Shown in pieces: positions 1 through 13,500 of a DNA stretch of 30,299 nt. The DNA lies in the NCBI GenBank assembly GCA_032358255.1, contig JAULBX010025741.1:26449-56747 (forward strand), written 5' to 3'. The DNA is from Heterotrichella gracilis (lineage: Eukaryota > Sar > Xanthophyceae > Tribonematales > Xanthonemataceae). How positions within the stretch are numbered: the first letter of the stretch is position 1; every line of letters begins with the position of its first letter. Under the pieces are notes generated by a model. The model did no database searches. It saw nothing but the letters and a program-made list of their open reading frames with translations, and was not told the origin of the DNA. A program made the position numbers and the translations under genes.

Positions 1-335
1 GGGGGTGGGGGACGGTGGGGGGTGCCGGCTGTGGATGGGCGGTGGTGGTGGTGGGGGGGGGGGTGGGGGGGGCCCCCCCCCCCCCCCACCACCACACCCA
101 CCACCACACCTCCACCACCACCAACCCCGCCACCCACCACATGGCCCCAATCAGACATGACCCACCACAACCACCATACACGCGCAACTGACATGAGCAT
201 GGCAAAAATCCCTCCACCCCCCTAGACCCCACCATCTGACATGTGTTTACATGTCACATACCACATAGCCCCCCAAAGTAAAAACCAGCATCGTCCCCAC
301 CCATAACCACCCACCACCACATGGCCACCCCCCAC
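1..335. repeat. Low-complexity GGT/CCA tract with a poly-G/poly-C palindrome (kinase intron)
   Basis: Bases 1-130 are built of GGT/GGG runs that flip to CCC/CCACC at about 70, forming a palindrome of G-rich then C-rich sequence. The rest is (CCA)n-like. On the minus strand this is the intron after the DVG exon. No exon is visible here, so the next kinase exon must be further left. Confidence 0.7.
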
Positions 336-3300
336 CTGACATCAGCTTGGCCAGGCCCACATCCCCAATCTTGGCGGTCCCGTTGCGCTGCAGCAGGATG
401 TTTGCGCTCTTGAGGTCCAGGTGGATGATGTGGGCGCTGTGGAGGTAGCACAGGCCACGCGCCACGTCAAGCGCAATGCCGCGCCCCCTGCACACACAAA
501 TAAAGTCGTATTGCCGTGACTGGAATTTAAGTACAAACAAGGGTAATTTCAAATGCTAGTTATAGTACTGCTGAGGGTTCCTGGGTATTTTGCGTTTTTC
601 AGGTCCAGGTGGATGATGTGGGCGCTGTGCAGGTAGCAGTTAGCAGCACAGGCCACCCGCCACGTCCAACGCAATGCCGCGCCCCCCGCAAGAATACACA
701 AGGGATCGTAAGCGGGAATGTAAGCCGTTTGTTGAATTCCCTGTAAGGTCATCAATGGCAGAGGACTGTGTTCCAGTGTGTGTGGGCACACTCATGAATG
801 AGGTGCAGGTGGATGATGTGTTCGCTGTGCACTGCAAGGTAGCACAGGCCATGAGCCACAATCAGCGCAGTGCTGCCGCCCTTGCACACGCTGACTGGAT
901 TCCAGTATGACGAAGGGTCATTTAGCAGTACTGCTTATGTTTCAAGATCCTTTTAATGCCAAAGTGGATGCCACTGAACCTAGCCTAGGCCCAGACAATG
1001 CATCAAGCGCTGAGCCGTGCGCCCTGTACACAGATATTGATATTGATGTTGATATTGATATTCATATTGATATTGATCAGAGTAATAGGTGCTGTGCAAG
1101 GCATTATCGGCTGTGGGGTAATAATTTGGTATGCACACACCTGTGTTACCCTGGCCTTGCACAAGCTGCTACTTATCAGTCGATACGTAACTGATGTAAA
1201 AACAATCTATATGTACCCCAAGATATCTACAGAGTCTTTTCTTGCAGCGCATCTGTGTGGGCTCGTGGGCTGGGAATCACAAAGAGACACCATGCAGACG
1301 ACAACTCATGCGTCCGCACATCCACATCAGCAGCGCACAGTTCGGAGTTCTGAACAGTGCTTTGTAAATGAGGAGGAGCAGAGCGCTTGAGTGGCCATTT
1401 GAATGGAACCTCTTTGTTTTCCCCAGTACACATACTTGTGCACAAGCACGCACACAGACGTGGTGCAGGAAAACCCTAGCTAGGGGCAACATGTGAACGA
1501 CTCTGCTCCCCCTTGTTTTGGACCACCAGGTAAAAATGATGTACACTGCAAGGCTCAGGAACTCTGAAAACTGTGGGTGGTTTTCGAGGTTTTCAAGCGT
1601 TTTTCAAGCTTTCAAGTTGGCATTCCCACTCACTTGTGGTACCAATCGCACACGCCTGTGTAGTCCCTGGCCAGTGCCGCTGCCAGGTCACTAGACATGT
1701 AACTGATTGTTTAGGGAGGGCGAAAGTCAAATATTGTTCCAAAAAAGGGTTCATTATTGGCCATCTACGACCTACAAAGCTCATGGACTCCCACAGGGAA
1801 GGTTTTCAATCGCTTCAATTGGCATTTCAACTCACTTGTGGTACCAGTCGCACACGCCTGTGTAGTCTCTGGCCAGTGCCGCTGCCAGGTCACCAGACTC
1901 CATGAGCTCGGTGACAATCATAACGCGGCCCCCCTGCCACGGGCTCACCCCGTAGAACTGCACCACATTCCTGAAAGCCACGGGAGTTTCGTAAGGGGCA
2001 CAATGTTCAGCAGCACAGTTATGACCCAGTAGTACCACAGAGGTCATTCCCTGCGAGTTTTTATGCATGATGATGGGGATATGATGCAGATTATATAGGC
2101 TTGGCCACCCGATTCCATGAGCTCGGTGACAATCATAACGCACCCCCCCTGCCACGCGCTCATCCCGTGGACCTGCACCACATTCCTGGAAGCCATGGGA
2201 ATTTCGTAAGGGGCACAATGTTCAGCAGCACATTTGACCTAAAAGTAGTAGTATGGACATCGTTTGCAGCGCATCTTCATGCATGATGAGAGGACCGCGT
2301 TCCCATTCACTCACTAATCCTGCACCACATTCCTGAAAGAAAGGGGGGGCGCACACTGTTGAGCAGCATTAGACTTCACTAGACACACAGGGGATGATGC
2401 GTCATTGTGGATTCAATGGGCTCTGGTACTACCATCACCCTTCGGAGTATTGTGCTGAAATGGCACACGCCAAAGGTTTGCTAGGGTCTTGCAAACATGC
2501 CAGCATAGACACAATTCTGCTCTGGGGTCTAGGGTTGAAGGACATAGACTGTTTTAAGGCATAGGGTTTAGGTGTTTCTCCTCACCTGTGCCTGCATTGC
2601 CTCATGACCTCCACCTCGTGAGTGAATGTGCGCCTGAGGTTCGCTCTTGGCTCAGTGTCTGGGTGGTGCACCTTGACTGCTACCGGGGAGGTGCCATCCA
2701 TGACGGCGCGGTACACCTGAATGCAGGGAGAACGATCACCATGTCGAGAATCTATTATGAGCATGATTATTATTACTATAAGCATGACTATCATTATTAC
2801 AACAGCCCTCTTATTGTCAATTGTCTTAAGAGGGTCATTGTGAGGTTGGTCCCATTTAGATGTGTGATGCTTGCATACCTTCCAGCATACCATCGTCAAT
2901 CATCAGAAGGCTTCCACTAGTGCCACGGTACCGCAAGCCCCACATATACAGGACACAAAGGCTGCTACTATAATCTTCCACAATTGCCACGGTATACCTT
3001 GCAAACCCCCTAAACCTAGTAGGTGCCTGGTTGCTGTAATAAAAGGAAAACAGTAATGCTGCAAAGCATGGTCCTGGAATGTTGATTGAACACGATCAGT
3101 GGCAGATTCAACGCTCAAATACTGTTTGAACCTAAAAAACTTGCCACTCAACGTGTTCATTGTATGTGCCAGGGACAGGCTATGCAGGACTACTGTTTCC
3201 TTTTTATTCCACCACAAACAACATGTAAATGTACCGCATAATTACTGAGCACATGAATGCACCGGCTAAAAGTAACCTGCAGACGTCTTCCATTAACAGT

Positions 3301-4536
3301 TGTTTGGCATTCTGGTCTCCTACTGCCCACCTGCTTTGCAAATACCTTTGCCCAATATCCTGCTGCACATCCTGCATCAAATCCCTTGTAACCACATATA
3401 TTTTGTTGCAGGATGCTCAAGCAGCATATTCAGCAAAGGTATTTGCAAGGCAGGTGGGCAGTAAGAAGCCTAATTTCGTAAGGGTACTGAGATGCCCTGC
3501 TATGGCAAATCAGGCAACCCAGCGCATCATTAATCTTTCAGTACCCGCGCCCAATCATGATCCAACACACCCTCCAGGATCTACAAACGGTTCCACCCAG
3601 CATCCAATGTTGCTTCCAAATCACATGCAGATCCTCGCGGCCCCCAATCCACCACCCAGACGCAATCTGCCTGGATCCAAAGAATCCTGATCCCACCATC
3701 CACACCAATCCCCTAAATATTGAAGACAATCTACAGCACCCAATCCACAATTAGGCAATTTCACCAACTCCGACTACAATCCACATCACCGAGGCCAAGC
3801 TACTATGCAGGAGCTATGGATCCCTGAGGGTGTAGGGTTTAGGGTGTGGGGTTGATGGTTTTAGAAGGCTCACTATCATGCCGTAGGCCCTTGACCCATG
3901 ATTCCAGTCCTTGCCAACTAGCTGGGAGGGTCTTTTGCTACTACAACACAGCAGGGAGGGAGCAGGCTGCTATTGTCTGAGGTGGCCAGGTGCCCTACCT
4001 CACTTTCGACAACCCATACTCGTCTATATAATTTCCTACTGGAATGGATGCAACATTAAGTACAAACAAAACAAACTCGTATCAAAGTGTAACCTTATTA
4101 TGCTATAGGCCCCAGACCCAAGCTCCCAATTCTCCCCAGAAGGTGTCCTCGGGCGACTCGGCAGGGGGGTACCCACCACTCCTACTGCACAGGCCAGCCA
4201 GCAGCCTGGCCTTGTTTACCAACAACCCATGCCCAATCGGGTGTAGGGTTTTAGGGTTGGCACTGGACTCAATGATATGTACATACCCAACTAATGCAAT
4301 GTGCGTCCCTACCGTGCCGTAGGCCCCTGACCCAAGCTTCCAGTCCTCCCCAGCAGGGGTTTTCGCCACTCGAACACGGTGGGGAGGGATCCACCACTCC
4401 TGTTGCATGAGGTCATCTAGTAGCCTGGCTTCGGCGGCAGACAGCCCCTGCTCATCCACTGCTGCCATCACCCCACCGCCAGGGTCCATTGGAACAGGGG
4501 GAAAGGGCGCTCTTGCGGGCTCGGTGGCCTGGTTCC
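336..4536 (-). CDS. Exons 13-16 of the receptor kinase: TKL kinase domain, N-lobe to DVG
   Basis: Exon 4536-4313 carries the juxtamembrane segment and the glycine loop GSGAYGT (809-815). Exon 2716-2586 begins VYRAVMDG and holds the ATP-binding lysine in VAVK (Lys830) and the helix-C glutamate in FTHEVEVM (Glu849). Exon 1970-1836 has NVVQFYGV and the hinge [11 protein letters not shown]. Exon 487-336 has [13 protein letters not shown], the catalytic loop HLDLKSAN (Asp928, Lys930, Asn933) and the metal motif DVG (946-948) in place of DFG. The Arg of HRD is Leu, so this is a non-RD kinase, but all residues needed for catalysis are present. The remaining subdomains VIII-XI are expected left of base 1. 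Confidence 0.92.
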
Positions 4537-7500
4537 CTACAGAATGTAATCAGTATTATAAACTCTTCCTTGCATTCTAGATGGCGCTGCATGAAAACAG
4601 CCAGTAGCTACTGGTGCTGACAACCTCTGTTCATTTTAAAAGGAAAAAAAGGAAAAGTGTTACTGCTGCCATCGCCCCATTGACGGGGCCCATTGGCACA
4701 GGGGGAAAGGGCGCCCTTGCCGGCTCGGTGGCCTGGTTTCCTACACCAACACAGCTCACGCATGGGTGAGGAGGGAATTGGTATTAGAGTTTTCAACATT
4801 GAGGTAGCAATGAGCATGCAACCTACCCTTTTGCAACACAGCTGCATTTTGCTCCTCCATAGCCAGGCCCTGCGGCCGCCTGCACCCCTTCCCAAGGCTT
4901 GAATCAGGTGCAACCGATCAACACCACGCACACCCCAACCCATTGCAATCAACAGGTGCAGGCAAACTACATCCATCTGTCCCTTGATCGAAGCATGGTC
5001 TTGCAACCTACCCTTGGCCGATGTGCCCTTTTGCACCACCACTGCATTTGGCGCCTCCATTGCGGTTATGCCCTGTGCCCTCTTGCGTCTCCTCCTGAGG
5101 CTGCTCCTGGTGAAAAAAAGGATGGCAAGAACCAAAATGGCCCCGATGCCACCAGCCACAGACCCTGCATTATATTAATATATAGGTGAGTGAGTATCTG
5201 CATCCAGTTCCAGCTTGAAGGCATGTTAGCATGTCCGGGGATGCCTCGCCCCACATTAATCCAAGGCTTATCAGACACTGTTTCCAGTGACTCGAAATAC
5301 GCGAATGCGCATGATCATAATTGACAAGGATTGCATAAGCCAGGGGGGGAATTTAACCCAACTCTAACAACGTGCATATGAAGTATTGTGCATTCTTGCA
5401 GTATTGCAACACTCCCATCCTAAACCCTAAACCCTAAACCCTACACAGCGCTCCTGGTACTGGAGCAAACATGCAATGTTGGGGTGGCCGAAAGAGTTTG
5501 GTTATGACCACTGTGCATTGCGCAAGGTCCATCTTCCTGTCACGCATTTGCCCCACCACGTGTTTACTTTAGTATAAATCCTTCCTTATAATTTTAAAGC
5601 TATCTTTAGAGCTTTGGCTTACCAATTATGGTGATGGCGCTACTGCTGCTGGACTGGCTACCAGTCACTGTTGCACCATCCCCTGCCACCGAGACCGCCA
5701 CCGATGCATTGCCGCTGCCTGGGGACTCTGAAAACCCCGGGGATGGGCTGGTGTGGTTGCTGGCACTGCCGCCCCTGCCCCCAGTTGTACTGCCCCCAGT
5801 TGTACTGCCCCCAGTGGCATTGCCCCCTGTCAGAGAAAAAGAAACAAAAATAACAGCCCACAAAGGACGGCATGCAACATTGGGAAACACAGACAAGCCA
5901 GGCAGCAACATAATATCAGTGACAGAGCATAGCAACGTTCTCGTTTCATGTAGCACTGCACAAAACAGGATCCTCCCTTGCCTGCTGTATTAGCCCGAAT
6001 CTAGACCCTAAACCCTAAACCCTTAACCGTACCTTGGCCATTGGTGGGGGTCTTTGAGCCACTGGTAGAGATTTGCCGCAGCCAGGGGGGCGCAATATTT
6101 GATGCGGGACTTGGGGCGCCAACTTCAGTGGTGGTGGTGCTGGTGTGGTTCAGCCTGGTGAGGCTCAGCGCTGCATCCGTCGACGACACGTTTCTGGTGC
6201 TGCTGATGGGCGGCCAGGAGGTGCCTACGATTGTAAATCACAGCAATGTGAAGGGAAGTATTCACAAACATACTATAAAGTACCAGGACGCCTATAGAAT
6301 CAGACGAGCACAAAGACAAGACGGAGAGAAAACCCATAAACAGTACTTCCCTTGCAGCATAGGAGGGTGAACACAAGCCAGCTAGCTGAACTTGCATCCG
6401 TAAAGAAGGAAAAAGAAGACAGACGCCAGAGGCACCTAACTCTGCTTTAAGCCCTGTAATTATACCACAGCAATAGGTTGAGCCAAATTAAGTCAGCTGG
6501 CCCTCATGAGGGATCAGCTGAGCCACCTGGCCCTCACATGTCCCCACCTGTGGTATGTGCGCTCCCACCATTGCATACTTAAACCCCTAAAGTCTAAGAC
6601 CTGAAACCCTAGTTTGAGCTAGGTTTGGGCCAGCTCGACAAAAGTTTGAGCCAACAACATATGTCCCTACCTGTGGGGGTTGAGTTGCCACCACTGCCAA
6701 CCACATCCGGCGCCCCAACGTTGACACTGGTCTCGTTGGTGTGCGGCGGTGATTCAGAATCCCCCCGGGTAGCGTTGGCATCACCCGCTACTGTGCCGTT
6801 ACCCATGTGGATGAGAGCATTGATTGCACTTGCGTTGGCAGTGGGGCCTGCAGCAGGATATGCACTTCCATTGAGTTTTTAGGGTTTAGAGTAGGTGACA
6901 CGAAAATGGCCTGCAGAGGGTACATCATTACGCGCAAGAACCAAAATGTGTGTCAGGAATAAGCACTGTGATGGCTGCTATATAACATATCAGGATTAGG
7001 GGTTTGACCTATTGTGCAGTATAACCACCCAATAAGACAATAACTTCACAATTACAAAGTGCAATATAATTGCCCTGCATTGTGTACAAGCATGAGGCCC
7101 CCACAACATAATTTATACCCTAAACCCTAGACCCCAAACCCGAACCCTCTATCAGGATGAAAGCACTGACCTGGTGGCGCCTCCAGGGGGGTGAAATACA
7201 CTTGGACGGTGGCGGGGTCCTTCAAATACAGCGCTGCATTTGCATTTATGCTGGCTGTGAAGATGTCGAGGTACCCCCCAGAAGTGGTCTTGAGAAGCCC
7301 ATAGGCCGACTGGTTGCCTAGGGGTTTAGGGTAATACACAAAACCCTGGCACCAGGGGTCGGCGCTGCACACGTTGGCTACCGCCTGCGGGAGGGAGGAA
7401 GGGGAAACTGCTGGAGAGGGGAGGAAACGTCTGGATGTTGTGCTGTCACGACGACCACCCAGGCATGAAAGACTGGAAGATCGTAAGTGAAAAACTGCTT

Positions 7501-10500
7501 TTATAAAGTGCTTCCCCAGGTATTAACGGTAATACACAAAACATACACGAAACCCTGGCACCATGGATCGGCGCTGCACACGTTGGCCACCGCCTGCGGG
7601 AGGGGAGAGGGGGAAACTGCTGGAGGGCGTAGACAAGTCCCGAGCTTTGTGCAGTGTTGCTTACATGCATATGTACTAGTGAGCACGCAGGCATAAAGGT
7701 TGACAGATTGGAAGTAGAAAAATTGAAGTAGAAAAAAGGCTTCCCCAGTGGCTTAGGGTAGTACACAAAACCCTGGCACCATGGATTGGCGCTGCACATG
7801 TTGGCTACCCCGCCTGCGAGAGTTGGGGATGTAAAATTTAATGTAAACTATTTAGTCAAAAAGCAGCAAAATACTTGTATTGGTGAGCACCTCGGACAGC
7901 TTAATAAGCCTAGAGGGTTCCGGAACATTCAACCATACTTTTAAACGAAAGGGGCCACATGATTCTTCAAGTCTACTGTTGTTAACCAAAATTGGACCTG
8001 GTACAGTCCCTCTCCGTGGCGCCGCTTTGCTTTGCTTTCACTGCCTACTGCAAAGGGTGAATTGATGTATATACCTCAATCTCACTCCTTGCAGTAGGCA
8101 GTGAAATTTAAGCGAAGCGACGTCACTGAGAGGGCCTATACCAGGTCAAAAGTTGGCACAGGGTGTATATGCAGTCGCAGCCTTAGCGAACAAGCCGTTT
8201 TCTGTGCTCTCCAGCTATAAATGTGATTTGTTTCCACAATGCACTGTCATTCCTTGTCAACGATTCAATCAAGGAATGGGATGAGTTGCAGAAACAAACC
8301 TCAAACAGATATGGAAAACACAGAAAACGGCTTGTGCAGCGAGCTGCGACTGCAACATACTCTGCGCCAAAGTGCGCACGCAAAGCAAAGTCGAGTGCAA
8401 CCTAAACGGCCCGGCACAAGCGGGGGCTCATAGCGGGGGCTCAGACCTGCATCTACTGTTTTTTTCTTAAATGGGATCCCCATCCGGGTCGCGCAAAGAA
8501 TAAGTTCTGTTTTTTATTTAATTTGCTTTTTAAATCAATAAGGCCTGAGCATGTGCAGGACTGTGGCACGCGGCATGCGGCTGCTGCAACTTCCCATCAC
8601 CCATATCCACGGACATGGCAAAAAGTTGGTGCCACGTCCCTGCGACAGGGACTTCATGCCACGCCACGTGCGTGTGATGGGGGGCTGCGGCAGCCTAAAC
8701 CCTAAACCCTAAACATGCCCGACTGTATCGCTGTACAGTTGCAACTCCTGGGTGACCAAATATAGAAAGCAGAAAATATCCTAAGGGTTCCCAATGCAGG
8801 TCAAATTGGTACATGCGCCTTGGCGGCAAGTATCTATTTGACCTGCACTGCAACTCCTTACAAGATAACTTTTCACTATTGACGCTTTTGGCAATGTTGG
8901 AATCTAGAGACTAGGAAACCCAAAGTTCTTCTGCATTTTCTCATGCCATACCAATGCATCTAACCCCTTTCTGTTTATTGTCAAAATTGTGAAGTCACAC
9001 ACTGAAGTTTATGGCATAGAGGAAAGCAACACGTGTTTACCAAATTGTTCAATTGTTTTGCTTGAATTGGCTCCAACGGTGTAAATCGATACCTGCGCAT
9101 GGATGCATGCCCACGACTTCCAAACACGTACAAGCCAATAGGAGCACAAGTGAATAATTTGACCAAACACGTACTCCTTTCTGCAACCAATCAATTTCAT
9201 TCCTATTGAATCAGTGAAGCGCATGGATGACCACCAGCACCACCATCAGCCACCCAACTACCACCGCCAACACGAGCAGACACCCACCTGTGCAGTGCCT
9301 TCCAAGGCACACGCAGGCGTAGACAAAACTACCAACGCCCCACCACCATCCCCACCACCACCACCACCACCAGCAGCAGCAGCAGTTGGGGCAGCGGCTG
9401 GTGCACTGGCTGTGGCTGTTGCTGTGGTTGTGGTGGCCGCCAGGACTGCGCTGTTGCATGCGTAGGAGTGGCTGGCGGGGAAGTCCAGCCCCAGGCTCAC
9501 GTTGTAGCCTGCCACGTTGGGCGCACAGGCGCGCACAAGCACCCCTGCACATCAGAGTAGTTGTGGTAGGTATACTTCTACATTGCACTGCATTCAGGGG
9601 TGTTGGCACAGTATATCAGAAGGGTTCTGGCTGTTTCTGCAACGAAGTGCCTGAAGGAGTCCACTCCCCAGCTTGCATTGTAGCCCGGCACACTAATGAG
9701 GCGCAGATGCCCGCACCAACACCCCTGCACGCCAGGATAGCTGCTACTTGACGTCACCTTGGAAAGAAAGTATCTGTTACTTTGTGGCTTGCTACATGCC
9801 ACTGCAATCTGGGGTGTTGGCACAGTGTACCAGCATTATTCTGCAATGCAGATGCCTGGGAAAGTCCAGCCCCCGGCTTGCGCTGTAACCTGAGACATGA
9901 GGCGCACATGCCCTCCCAGTCATCCCTGCACATCAGAGTAATTTTAGTAGCTAGGTTTGCACATGTCACTGCAACCTGGGTTTAGGGTTTAGGGTTTAGG
10001 GTTTGGGGTTTAGCTAGTTTTATACATGTCACTGCAGCCTGGGTTGTTGGCACAGTGCACCTGGGGTATTCTGCAATGTAGACGCCTGGGGAGGACCACC
10101 CGGCAGCTTGCTTTGTAGCCTGGCACAGCAGGTGCAGAGGCGTGGACCAGCACCCACGTGGAAAAAGGGTATATACAGCATGAGTACTAGGGCCATGTAT
10201 GTGCCAAATTGCCGAGTCAGATCCTGGAACATGAGAAACAGAAGCCCCCACAACCTATTGATACAAAAAAGTAGTTTCCAATTGTCACTCCAAGCACATG
10301 TGAGTACCACCGATCCAAACCTGGGCACAAGCTCTCAAAACCTGAACCCTGAATCTTAAACCCTGAACCCATCATGGGAGCAGAGATGCGTACCAGCAAC
10401 TCTGCATACCATCATGGGGGTGCCACCAATGCCAATGATTAGTTTTATGGTGCAATACTCATCATTTATATATTTCCAGGGTTCTGGCTCTGCCATATGT

Positions 10501-13500
10501 TCACAAAGACAAAAAACTGATTGATAATGTCGTAAAGCTGTAATAAAATATAAGAAAAATGAGACCCATGACTGATGTTGCTGCCGGATATTATGTGGAC
10601 AATGAAACATGCGAATGTGTTTTGAATTCCTATACCAAACTGCCATTTACTATCTAATTTAGAGGATTCCATAGGGAATTCAACACATTACAGATCTAAA
10701 GGGAGCTTCCATCACAATGGGTCAGTTTCAGTATGACAAAAGCGCAGCCCACAGTGTATAATTTGGGCTGCATTTGTCATACTGGAATTGCTCCATTGTG
10801 TTGGAAGCTGCCTTCAAGTCTGTCAACAACATGTTAAATTGCCTGTGGCGTTGTCTAATCAGTACACTGGCAATACAGGAATTTGCCTTCATGCAATGAT
10901 TACTTGCCTGCAGCATTGTCTCAATTGGTAAAACAGCATACCCAGTGAGGTGCTCAGGATGCTCGGCAACAGTCTTTAGAAGTGATAGTATCTTATTAGG
11001 GGCCTCACCATCACACCACTACACAGCTCAGGCATTGAGTGGCACTATTAGAGGAAAGCTGCTGTTCTGGAGAGCATTGGTGACGGCTGGGAAATGGTAT
11101 AGCTGCAGAAAGTCCCTGCACCACCCCATTCCACAAGCGTCCTGGACCATGGACCGAGGCGTTCCATGGAACATTGGGACCGTCCCATCCCCCAGCCACG
11201 TCGCCCCACAGCTGACACAGTAGACAACACAGTGACCCCTTCAAACGTTCAACGTGTGGTGGTCTGCGCAACTGTGCGGCTGTCTCCAGGGATGGACTAT
11301 ATGGTGCTTTGCTTTGCCTCACTGGATGCATTGCTTGGTACGCTCCACGCCATGAAGTTCAGCCCTGGATAGGGTTGCACACTCACGAAGACCATAACAC
11401 AGTGAAAGGTTTGGAGTGCTCACTGTGTTTGCTGCGGTGTGGCAGAAGATGGGGCGGTCCCATAAAGGACGGCCCTGGAGTGGGTGGTGCAGGGAGCTCC
11501 TAACTACTGTACCATTTCCGTTAAGAGCTGTCCAGAACAGTAGCTTTCCTCTGCCACTCCTTGTCTGGACTGCTATGACAGCATACCCAGTGAGGGGCAG
11601 AGGATAATTGGAATTTCCTTTCAAACATTCTGCATGTTTCAAACAGTCTGCATGCTATGGGCCTGATCGTTACACCACTACACAGACGAGGACCGAGTTC
11701 AGACAAGGAGTGGCAGAGGAAAGCTGCTGTTTTGGAAAAAACATTAGTGGTAAGGGCTGTGAGATGGCCAAGCTGCAAGAGCTCCTAGCAATTCCCAATC
11801 CAGAGGCATCCTGGACCATGGACCAATGCGTCCCATGGATGCATCCAGGTGGGGGGTGCAGGTACCTCATGTAGCTGTACCATTTCCCAGCCGTCACCAC
11901 TATTGCTCTCTAAACACAGCATCAGCTTTCCTCTGCCACTCCTTGTCTGGACTGCCATGACAGCATACCCAGTGAGGAGCAGAGGATACTTGGCAACAGT
12001 CTGCATGCTATGGGCCTGATCGTCACACCACTACACAGACGGGGACCGAGTCCAGACAAGGAGTGGCAGAGGAAAGCTGCTGTTTTGGAAAAATGACCAT
12101 TAGTGGTAAGAGCTGTGAGATGGCAAAGCTGCAAGAGCTCGCTGAACTACCCTATTGAGAGGCGCCCTGGACCATGGACACATGCGTCCCATTAATGCAT
12201 CCAGATGGGGGGTGCAGGGACCTCATGTAGCTTTGCCATTTCCCAGCCGTCACCACTAGTGCTCTCCAGGACAGAAGCTTTTCCCTGCCACTGCTTATCT
12301 GGACAGTCGTGACAGCATACCCAGGGAGGGAATGAACATGCTTGGCAAGCGGCTGCGTGATTTGGGGCTCATCGCCGCACCACCCACTTCCATGTTGATT
12401 TCATGTCCTGTTTGGCTGCAACATCAGTCTTGGGTTGCATTTCTCAAATTAGTGACGTTGCAGCCGGACATGTATCCTGGTTGCAAAGGCTTGCACAATT
12501 TGTTGACTATATTCATAGTTTACCTCGTCAATGGTTGAGCATGAACTGATGCTTCTTTACAACGCCCTTTTTCGTAAATAGGAGTATTGACGAGAATAAC
12601 AGTACCAAAACGTGGCTCACCTGACACAAACCCCTCCCCAGCACCCCAATCCTGCGGTGGCTCCCCTGAGTTCACCTCCTCCTGGTATTTGCACCCACAA
12701 GACCCGAAACCGAACCACTGCCCAAAGTTGTTGTTGCAGGCGCCCGCGTCCCCACACCAGGTGAAAGTGTTGCTGTCTGGGTTTTGCCAACAGTAGGCGG
12801 CGCATTCCTCCCCCGTTTCCGCCACAACGTACTGCAGTGCGCTCCCCTTGTAGTTAGCGCCGGGCTCCAATATGGACTGGACAGGGTCTGGCACGCACAC
12901 AGGCATCGTCAGTTTAGTTGATTCAAGGGCTGTAGGGTTTAGGATTTACACCCGCTGTAAGTGTTACTGTCATGGCTCAGGCTTCCAAGAAAAGGTACTT
13001 CCACTGGGAGCCTCCCAGTGTTGCTGCTGACATTGGGTTGTTTCTGCTGTTTGGGTTTTGCCCAATCACCGCCTGGCAACCCACAGGCATCTTGATGTAC
13101 AGCTCAGCAAAGCAATTGCTAGGTGCAGCAATCAGCAACACTGAAGCACTCCTGCCAGGCAAAGTTGGATGCCGTTGTCTACATTGGCAACAATATGGTC
13201 CGCGAGTATCTGCCAGAGATTGCAAACCACTTTGTTTCCAATGGCGACAGCGGCGTCCAAGTTTGCATGGGAGGTCTGTTTCCGTGCTGCTGAATGCTGC
13301 ACCCAATATCCTAGCTAATGGCCCAGTCCTGCTGTAACCCTTAGCTAGGGTCAATAGCAGACCAGCGTCCACAATGGGTTTGAGGTTAGGGTTTAGGGTT
13401 TGCCATGCACCGCCTGGCATCTGGACCAGCTCTTCTATGTGCAGCGCAGCAAAGGTGGAGACAGTACTGCTGCTGATGTCAATACTAATTTGCCCCACTT

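Noticed and set aside
907..1390. Overlapping plus-strand open frames with Ile/Asp repeats
   Set aside because: The repeats come from the GATATT microsatellite in an intron.
10930..12330. CRISPR-like repeated blocks
   Set aside because: The repeats are long, unequal and inverted relative to each other, with no uniform short repeat and spacer. The context is a eukaryotic intron.
12977..13498. Minus-strand open frame of 173 codons
   Set aside because: It runs through two decayed exon-5 copies and an inverted repeat in mixed registers. It is best explained as fossil exon sequence that has stayed open by chance.
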